Shown in pieces: positions 58,721-64,000 of a stretch of 64,000 nt of DNA; within the stretch, counting starts at the first letter, position 1; each line of letters starts with the position of its first letter. The translations under genes were made by a program, and so were the position numbers. Below the pieces are notes generated by a model, which had not been told where the DNA came from, did no database searches, and saw only the letters and a program-made list of their open reading frames with translations. Source of the stretch: Siphonodentalium dalli (lineage: Eukaryota; Mollusca; Scaphopoda; Gadilida; Siphonodentaliidae); NCBI GenBank assembly GCA_032622095.1, contig CP136069.1, positions 122,812,126 to 122,876,125 on the forward strand. The letters are read 5' to 3'.

Positions 58721-61700
58721 TGTATATCATTACATGGTATTGGTTATAATAATTAAAGGCACGGGCGGCGTTCGTTGCAGAACTATTCATATGTGATCAA
58801 ATCGCCACCAACAGATGGAATATTAAAATATATATAACTTTGTTGAGATGTCTCCCTAAGGTCGGATTATTTCAAGAGTCTCCCTAATGTCGTTAATTTT
58901 GTTAGCTATATGTATATGTATATGAGTACATGGCATTGGTTATAACAATTAAATGCACGGGCGGTGTTCGTTGCAGAAATATTAATGTGTGGTCAAATCG
59001 CCACCAACAGATGGAATATTAAAATATGTACAGTTTTGTTCATATGCAAACGTAATCAGCGCGAGAATAGTGTATTGTCCTCAATGTGTACGGTGATTGC
59101 GTAAACAACAGCATGCTCGTGTTACAGAAGTTTTGCTTCTGTTTACAAAACACAACGCAATCATATTGGTTAATCACACAAACATTATATAAACGCTCTT
59201 CATTATTTCCATATAAGAAAAATAGTGACAAACAACGCTCTTTATGCTTACCATATCCGGATCTATACAAAAGTCAGGAAACGTAACGGTTTTTTCCTTT
59301 TGTTTGCACAACAAAGTGAAAACAATTGACAATAACATACTGTTTAAGCCATATTTCTGTATGATATAACAACAACTTCTGCCTATATTTTACTATTTCT
59401 GTTTATGGCGGTTTTTGACGGAGATGAATACTTTAACAGCATACCCACCGCCAACACCGCCCGTATCTATAATATGAGCAATAAAAGATGTTTTTTTATT
59501 CATACCAAATGCTCTCACCATACCCTGAAGCTGCACGTTGCATGGAAAATGATATATTGAGATGTCTGCCTAAGGTCGGATTATTTCAAGAGTCTCCCGA
59601 ATGTCGTTTCATGTTGTTAGGTATATGTATATCATTACATGGTATTGGTTATAATAATTAAAGGCACGTGCGGCGTTCGTTGCAGAACTATTCATTTGTG
59701 ATCAAATCGCCACCAACAGATGGAATATTAAAATATATATAGCTTTGTCGAGATGTCTCCCTAAGGTCGGATTATTTCAAGAGTCTCCCTAATGTCTTTA
59801 ATTTTGTTAGCTATATGTATATGTATATGAGTACATGGCATTGGTTATAATAATTAAAGGCACGGGCGGTGTTCGTTGCAGAAATATTAATATGTGGTCA
59901 AATCGCCACCAACAGATGGAATATTAAAATATGTACAGTTTTGTTCATATGCAAACGTAATGAGCGCATGAATAGTGTATTGTCCTCAATGTGTACGATG
60001 ATTGCGTAAACAACAGCATGCTCGTGTTACAGAAGTTTTGCTTCTGTTTACATAACACAACGCAATCATATTGGTTAATCACACAAACATTATATAAACG
60101 CTCTTCATTATTTCCATATAAGAAATATAGTAACAAACAACGCTCTTTATGCTTACCATATCCGGATCTATACAAAAGTCAGGAAACGTAACATACTGTT
60201 TATGCCATAGTTCTGTATGATATAACAACAAATTCTGCCTATATTTTACTATTTCTGTTTATGGCGGTTTTTGACGGAGCTGAATATTTTAACAGCATAC
60301 CCACCGCCAAAGACAGTCCGTATCTTTAATATGAGCAATAACAGATGTTTTTTTTATTAATACCAAATGCTCTCACCATACCCTGAAGCTGCACGTTGCA
60401 TGGAAAATTATATATTGAGATGTCTGCCTAAGGTCGGATTATTTCAAGAGTCTCCCGAATGTCGTTTCATGTTGTTAGGTATATGTATATCATTACATGG
60501 TATTGGTTATAATAATTAAAGGCACGGGCGGCGTTCGTTGCAGAACTATTCATATGTGATCAAATCGCCACCAACAGATGGAATATTAAAATATATATAG
60601 CTTTGTCGAGATGTCTCCCTAAGGTCGGATTATTTCAAGAGTCTCCCTAATGTCGTTAATTTTGTTAGCTATATGTATATGTATATCAGTACATGGCATT
60701 GGTTATAATAATTAAAGGCACGGGTGGCGTTCGTTGCAGAACTATTCATATGTGATCAAATCGCCACCAACAGATGGAATATTAAAATATATATAGCTTT
60801 GTCGAGATGTCTCCCTAAGGTCGGATTATTTCAAGAGTCTCCCTAATGTCGTTAATTTTGTTAGCTATATGTATATCAGTACATGGCATTGGTTATAATA
60901 ATTAAAGGCACGGGCGGTGTTCGTTGCAGAAATATTAATATGTGGTCAAATCGCCACCAACAGATGGAATATTAAAATATGTACAGTTTTGTTCATATAC
61001 AAACGTAATCAGCGCATGAATAGTGTATTGTCCTCAATGTGTACGATGATTGCGTAAACAACAGCATGCTCGTGTTACAGAAGTTTTGCTTCTGTTTACA
61101 TAACACAACGCAATCAAATTGGTTAATCACACAAACATTATATAAACGCTCTTCATTATTTCCATATAAGAAATATAGTAACAAACAACGCTCTTTATGC
61201 TTACCATATCCGGATCTATACAAAAGTCAGGAAACGTAACGGTGTTTTCCTTTTGTTTGCACAACAAAGTGAAAACAAATGACACTAACATACTGTTTAT
61301 GCCATATTTCTGTTTGATATAACAACAGATTCTGCCTATATTTTACTATTTCTGTGTATGGCGGTTTTTGACGGAGATGAATATTTTAACAGCATACCCA
61401 CGGCCAACACCGCCCGTATCTATAATATGAGCAATAAAAGATGTTTTTTTTATTAATACCAAATGCTCTCACCATACCCTGAAGCTGCACGTTGCATGGA
61501 AAATGATATATTGAGATGTCTGCCTAAGGTCGGATTATTTCAAGAGTCTCCCGAATGTCGTTTCATGTTGTTAGGTATATGTATATCATTACATGGTATT
61601 GGTTATAATAATTAAAGGCACGGGCGGCGTTCGTTGCAGAACTATTCATATGTGATCAAATCGCCACCAACAGATGGAATATTAAAATATATATAGCTTT

Positions 61701-64000
61701 GTCGAGATGTCTCCCTAAGGTCGGATTATTTCAAGAGTCTCCCTAATGTCGTTAATTTTGTTAGCTATATGTATATGTATATCAGTACATGGCATTGGTT
61801 ATAATAATTAAAGGCACGGGTGGCGTTTGTTGCAGAACTATTCATATGTGATCAAATCGCCACCAACAGATGGAATATTAAAATATATATAGCTTTGTCG
61901 AGATGTCTCCCTAAGGTCGGATTATTTCAAGAGTCTCCCTAATGTCGTTAATTTTGTTAGCTATATGTATATGTATATCAGTACATGGCATTGGTTATAA
62001 TAATTAAAGGCACGGGCGGTGTTCGTTGCAGAAATATTAATATGTGGTCAAATCGCCACCAACAGATGGAATATTAAAATATGTACAGTTTTGTTCATAT
62101 ACAAACGTAATCAGCGCATGAATAGTGTATTGTCCTCAATGTGTACGATGATTGCGTAAACAACAGCATGCTCGTGTTACAGAAGTTTTGCTTCTGTTTA
62201 CATAACACAACGCAATCAAATTGGTTAATCACACAAACATTATATAAACGCTCTTCATTATTTCCATATAAGAAATATAGTAACAAACAACGCTCTTTAT
62301 GCTTACCATATCCGGATCTATACAAAAGTCAGGAAACGTAACGTACTGTTTATGCCATAGTTCTGTATGATATAACAACAAATTCTGCCTATATTTTACT
62401 ATTTATGTTTATGGCGGTTTTTGACGGAAATGAATATTTTAACAGCATACCCACCGCCAAAGACAGCCCGTATCTTTAATATGAGCAAAAACAGATGTTT
62501 TTTTATTAATACCAAATGCTCTCACCATACCCAGAAGCTGCACGTTGCATGGAAAATGATATATTGAGATGTCTGCCTAAGGTCGGATTATTTCAAGAGT
62601 CTCCCGAGTGTCGTTTCATGTTGTTAGGTATATGTATATCATTACATGGTATTGGTTATAACAATTAAAGGCACGGGCGGCGTTCGTTGCAGAACTATTC
62701 ATATGTGATCAAATCGCCACCAACAGATGGAATATTAAAATATATATAGCTGTGTCGAGATGTCTCCCTAAGGTCGGATTATTTCAAGAGTCTCCCTAAT
62801 GTCGTTAATTTTGTTAGCTATATGTATATGTATATCAGTACATGGCATTGGTTATAATAATTAAAGGCACGGGCCGTGTTCGTTGCAGAAATATTGATAT
62901 GTGGTCAAATCGCCACCAACAGATGGAATATTAAAATATGTACAGTTTTGTTCATATGCAAACGTAATCAGCGCACGAATATTGTATTGTCCTCAAGGTG
63001 TACGATGATTGCGTAAACAACAGTATGCTCGTGTTACAGAAGTTTTGCTTCTGTTTACATAACACAACGCAATCATATTGGTTAATCACACAAACATTAT
63101 ATAAACGCTCTTCATTATTTCCATATAAGAAAAATAGTAACAAACAACGCTCTTTATGCTTACCATATCCGGATCTATACAAAAGTCAGGAAACGAAACG
63201 GTTTTTTCCTTTTGTTTGCACAACAAAGTGAAAACAATTGACAATAACATACTGTTTATGCCATATTTCTGTTTGATATAGCAACAGATTCTGCCTATAT
63301 TTTACTATTTCTGTGTATGGCGGTTTTTGACGGAGATGAATATTTTAACAGCATACCCACCGCCAACACCGCCCGTATCTATAATATGAGCAATAAAAGA
63401 TGTTTTTTTATTAATACCAAATGCTCTCACCATACCCTGAAGCTGCACGTTGCATGGAAAATGATATATTGAGATGTCTGTCTAAGGTCGGATTATTTCA
63501 AGAGTCTCCCGAATGTCGTTTCATGTTGTTAGGTATATGTATATCATTACATGGTATTGGTTATAATAATTAAAGGCACGGGCGGCGTTCGTTGCAGAAC
63601 TATTCATATGTGATCAAATCGCCACCAACAGATGGAATATTAAAATATATATAGCTTTGTCGAGATGTCTCCCTAAGGTCGGATTATTTCAAGAGTCTCC
63701 CTAATGTCGTTAATTTTGTTAGCTATATGTATATGTATATGCGTACATGGCATTGGTTATAATAATTAAAGGCACGGGCCGTGTTCGTTGCAGAAATATT
63801 AATATGTGGTCAAATCGCCACCAACAGATGGAATATTAAAATATGTACAGTTTTGTTCATATGCAAACGTAATGAGCGCATGAATAGTGTATTGTCCTCA
63901 ATGTGTACGATGATTGCGTAAACAACAGCATGCTCGTGTTACAGAAGTTTTGCTTCTGTTTACATAACACAACGCAATCATATTGGTTAATCACACAAAC
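58590..64000. repeat. Tandem array of 0.86-1.1 kb transposon-derived units
   Basis: The landmark ATTGTCCTCAA recurs at 58001, 59074, 59979, 61027, 62129, 62986 and 63891, giving spacings of 1073, 905, 1048, 1102, 857 and 905 bp. Length varies mainly by the number (2 or 3) of ~190 bp subrepeats carrying CCTAAGGTCGGATTATTTCA. The array runs off the window end. Each unit has the same 66-76-residue frames on both strands; these are repeat-borne. Confidence 0.9.

Noticed and set aside
58130-63231. Recurring 66-76-residue frames in every unit of the right-hand array
   Set aside because: They recur because the DNA unit is tandemly repeated; they exist on both strands and resemble no known family.

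Overview
This is a window of animal nuclear DNA from an intron-rich, transposon-rich genome. Split exons with GT/AG junctions, a LINE retrotransposon, several classes of DNA transposon and several satellites show this. The one clear host gene encodes a Slo2/KCNT-type potassium channel. The lineage cannot be fixed from the window. The mixture (CR1/Jockey-like LINE, piggyBac-, hAT- and Harbinger-like elements, a 'TTTGGGATTAATGTCGC' dispersed repeat) suggests a marine invertebrate, perhaps a mollusc; that is a low-confidence guess.

Host gene. Fourteen exons on the minus strand, from 52739 down to 1547, join through canonical splice sites into one uninterrupted frame of 642 codons plus 2 nt. It covers S3, S4, S5, pore (TVGYGD), S6, RCK1, a Ser/Asp-rich linker and the first part of RCK2. 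The N-terminus with S1-S2 was not found and should lie beyond 64000. The rest of RCK2 and the C-terminus should lie to the left of position 1. Every intron phase agrees with its neighbour. No other protein-coding host gene was found.

Introns. Almost everything else is mobile or repeated DNA inside the introns. From left to right: a ~140-190 bp tandem repeat (1-280, 3480-4060); a 165 bp hairpin (2754-2922); a 10.2 kb intron (6745-16982) holding a 5.0 kb near-palindromic element with TA target duplication (7714-12708), next to a 0.5 kb element filled with TCCTAATTAGGA dyads (12712-13198); a hAT-like element with an exact 8-bp target duplication (18151-19358); piggyBac-like TTAA elements sharing a conserved hairpin (462-707, 19781-20405, 35121-35351, and related hairpins at 36.5-36.9 kb); a long-TIR element made of TTTAAA-centred dyads (23356-25250); dyad arrays at 27.9 and 29.5 kb; and an 11.2 kb intron (34638-45813) with a broken LINE that was itself hit by a Harbinger-like element and a MITE.

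Right side. A 33-bp minisatellite (about 25 units) followed by a 36-bp one ends about 25 bp from a channel exon. From 57379 to the window end runs a tandem array of transposon-derived units of 0.86-1.1 kb. All small open frames outside the channel exons and the LINE look like chance or repeat-borne frames.
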